A stretch of 52,928 nucleotides of DNA, from NCBI GenBank assembly GCA_900659855.1, contig CAACVI010000011.1, forward strand, positions 1-52,928, in the 5' to 3' direction. Below, in pieces: positions 51,167-52,928 of this stretch. Position 1 is the stretch's first letter; each line of letters begins with the position of its first letter. This DNA comes from Candidatus Desulfarcum epimagneticum (lineage in GTDB: Bacteria; Desulfobacterota; Desulfobacteria; Desulfobacterales; CR-1). The position numbers and the translations under genes are program-made. Below the pieces are notes generated by a model. That model did not search any database and had not been told where the DNA came from. It saw nothing but the letters and a program-made list of their open reading frames with translations.

Positions 51167-51613
51167 TTAAATGGAACGGCTCACCGGAATATGACCCAGG
51201 AACGCAAGATAGTTCAATCCCTTTAATATGCTTTTTTGCCACGTGTCGCCGAAATGCGCCTTGATCCGCCGGGTCAGGGCCATGACCCAGTGACGCCGCC
51301 GGCTCCGGCTGATGGAGCCGGGGCATTTGGCATATTTTAATTTCCCGGATATGCATGAGCGTATGGCATTCTTTGACGCCTGAATCCGCCCGAAATACCC
51401 CTTTGGCCGGAAACGTATCACACAATGGCAGTCCGGACACCGATTGCGCTTAATCAGAAGCGGTTTTCTGAAACCGTCAAACAAAACGGGCGCATACCCA
51501 TGCCCCCACAGCCTGCATCCGCCGCAGCGGGGGCATTGCTTCGGCTTTTTCCATTTATAATCGCGCTCTTGTTCAAAAAGCTTCTTGAGTTTTATGGAAA
51601 TAAATATTACCAT
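51167..51613 (-). CDS. Zinc-ribbon accessory protein of the transposon (DUF6431-like)
   Basis: 148 aa from the ATG at 51613, directly after AAGGAGGTGTG. A ribbon with CPRCGG and CPDCHC spaced ~35 residues apart is followed by a basic, Arg/Lys-rich C-terminal half (SRSRRRHWVMALTRRIKAHF). It looks DNA- or RNA-binding. It is the first gene after the right end, ~120 bp before the transposase. Its role in transposition is unknown; the DUF6431 match is from memory. Confidence 0.7.
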   Translation of the reverse strand: MVIFISIKLKKLFEQERDYKWKKPKQCPRCGGCRLWGHGYAPVLFDGFRKPLLIKRNRCPDCHCVIRFRPKGYFGRIQASKNAIRSCISGKLKYAKCPGSISRSRRRHWVMALTRRIKAHFGDTWQKSILKGLNYLAFLGHIPVSRSI

Positions 51614-51702
51614 CACACCTCCTTGCAGGGCTGGAAGTTTCAGCCCTTGGTTTTGGAAAAGGGCGGTTTGTCCTGCCAAAGACTTGGCCGCCCTTTTCCC
51701 AT

Positions 51703-51727
51703 AAAAAAAAGCCTCTCACTGAGAGGC
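51703..51727 (-). terminator. Rho-independent terminator near the transposon right end
   Basis: GCCTCTC and GAGAGGC around a 3-nt loop, followed on the minus strand by eight T. It would stop transcripts entering from the interrupted ATPase gene before they reach the transposon genes. Confidence 0.85.
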
Positions 51728-51813
51728 TTCATTTATTCTGATAATTTTATTCTTTCGTCAATATATTCTGAAAAAAATCCTACGCTTGGTTAAATATAAT
51801 GTGGCATTCTACA

Positions 51814-52928
51814 AAAGCCGGCGGCGGAAAAAACAAAAATAAGGGCTTTGTCGATATTTTCCAGTTTTTTGACTTCCAGCGCGTTTTCCCAAAAAACTTT
51901 CGCCTCTTTCAAAGAGAATTTCGCTTTTCGGTTTTTGACCTCCCCGATAAGAGAGTATCCGCCTTTCGGGGCTTTGGCAAACACATCCACCTGGATGTCT
52001 TTTTTGTGAGCCGGGGACGCGGTGTAGGACCACAGGGTCGAATATTCAACAAACCGGAAATCATCAGGCGCATTGTTGATCATGGACAGATAAAAATCGT
52101 TTTGCTTGTAAGCGCGGTGTTTCAGATGGTTCATGATGACATATTCGGAGAACTCGCCCTTGTATTTGTTGTATTCGCCCTGGAGTTTTTTATACAATAC
52201 CCGGTATTCGTCTTTAATTTTTTCGGGAGTAAAGCCGTCGATCTCCTCCTGGTAAACCCCTCGAAACACCTTATCGAATATATTGTCCTGGACCGCGTGA
52301 TAACTGAAATAGCTGGTTCCCTGCTCGATGATATCGGCTTTTACAAAGGCTTTTAAACGTTTTTCCAATTCCTGGTCCGTCATGGGAAGATCAAGCGCGT
52401 TTCGTATTTCATCCCGGGTGACTTTTCTTTCTTTGTTTTGGCAGATGTACAATATAATTCTTTTCCCATTCGCGTCGTTGATTCGGTCCGTGGCGGAATG
52501 AATATATTCCATCCATGTGCCCCGGACCCCGCCTCTTTTGTCCATGGTCTCAAAATCAAGGACTTCCAGGATTCCTTTTTGTGTGGAAAAATCTTTGTCC
52601 GGATATTCAGACTGAAAAAGCGAGCTGATATAAAAGGGATTGCCCTCGGTGATATCCGCCATGATGCGAGCGGTTTCATGGGTGATGGGGACTTGCTCAA
52701 TTTCCGAATAATTCAGGGCCATCTCAACGGCCTCGTTTTTGGGCATATTCCCGAAATCGGAGATGGTGAATCTACCGGGAAGCATTTTGTTCAAGTCATC
52801 CATCAGCCATCCCACCCAACTGCCGGACACAAGCATGGGAGCGTTTTTGTATTCCGCCGTGTGCAGGTAGCTTCCCGCAAGTTCCGAGGCTTTCCTTTCT
52901 TTTTCTTTGTCCCAGTAAATATACCGAT
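51814..52928 (-). pseudogene. AAA ATPase with nuclease-like C-terminus, split by the transposon and cut by the window edge
   Basis: The frame is open to the right edge (RYIYWDKEKERKASELAGSY before APMLVSGSWVGWL), so the Walker A part is outside. Visible parts: the helical lid of an archaeal-type ATPase, a winged-helix segment (KRIILYICQNKERKVTRDEI) and a C-terminal region with a PD-(D/E)xK-like GEVKNRKAKF strand. After A-G-F the frame enters the transposon and ends at 51790 with CRMPHYI. The true tail is at 48561-48637. Without the element the join reads A-G-F-Y-Q-N-A. Confidence 0.85.

Larger units (their letters stand above)
48638..51813. mobile_element. Three-gene DDE transposon, 3176 bp, with 5-bp target duplication
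   Basis: The left end TGTTGATTTCCAAATTATGC and the inverted right end TGTAGAATGCCACATTATAT share TGTxGAxTxCCAxATTAT; a further inner pair, GATTTTTTCTGATTATTTTG and GATTTTTTTCAGAATATATT, extends the inverted ends. Direct repeats AAAGC flank it (48633-48637 and 51814-51818). Gene order on the minus strand: zinc-ribbon protein, DDE transposase, ExeA-type ATPase. The 310 bp at the left end are gene-free and carry the inverted pair AATCATG...CATGATT. The transposase plus AAA-ATPase set resembles Tn7/Tni/IS21-type machinery. I know no named family with this third gene. Confidence 0.85.

Overview
The window looks like a piece of a mesophilic Desulfobacterota chromosome, probably a sulfate-reducer relative in or near the Desulfobacterales. 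This rests on gene content, not on a marker gene. An AhbD-type radical-SAM heme synthase sits directly behind hemB, the siroheme-dependent heme route typical of that group. Other pointers are a ThrH phosphatase next to homoserine dehydrogenase, a PurD-PurE fusion and a proVWX importer. The left ~35 kb is GC-rich housekeeping DNA. From ~35 kb on, base composition falls and the content becomes accessory: toxin-antitoxin genes, remnants, a metal-ATPase cassette, transposases and a large unknown protein.

Layout. 1-10.8 kb: a giant RTX protein (5' end outside the window) followed by its type I secretion ATPase and membrane-fusion protein. 11-15.7 kb: hom, thrH, purDE fusion, tsaC and tRNA-Leu. 15.7-22.1 kb, minus strand: one long probable transcription unit from a clear promoter through tRNA-Ser(CGA), tRNA-Ser(GGA), dnaX, ybaB, recR, a cysteine-cluster protein, hemB and ahbD. 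A nucleotidyltransferase gene follows at its far end. 22-32 kb: a DUF1015 protein, a secreted unknown, a crotonase-fold enzyme, an Arg-Ser serpin with an extra N-terminal region, the proVWX operon and a possible ATP-grasp-like protein. 32.5-36.3 kb: a spermidine-synthase-like methyltransferase, a DUF262/DUF1524 (GmrSD-like) protein, a DUF4143 fragment and hicAB with a near-perfect operator palindrome. 36-41 kb: two copies of a ~0.5 kb segment bracket YqaE, TfoX-N, a CPC-type P-ATPase and a divergent MarR regulator. 41-48.5 kb: an IS1634-type transposase, a 1147-residue low-GC protein whose last codons lie in an IS-end-like repeat, and small antitoxin-like genes. 48.6-51.8 kb: an intact three-gene transposon inserted in an AAA-ATPase gene that continues past the right edge.

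Three things stand out. (1) The transposon at 48638-51813 has TGT...ACA ends and 5-bp AAAGC duplications. Removing it restores the interrupted ATPase frame exactly. (2) A ~150-bp palindromic element occurs in at least six copies plus fragments, always in intergenic DNA. Its termini lie on or beside several stop codons. A second element of similar layout (32365-32521) has ~34-bp inverted ends. (3) The RTX protein carries nine copies of a Trp/Tyr-rich ~30-residue motif, inserted in three blocks into the haemolysin-type calcium-binding-related region. A fourth block lacks the insert cleanly.
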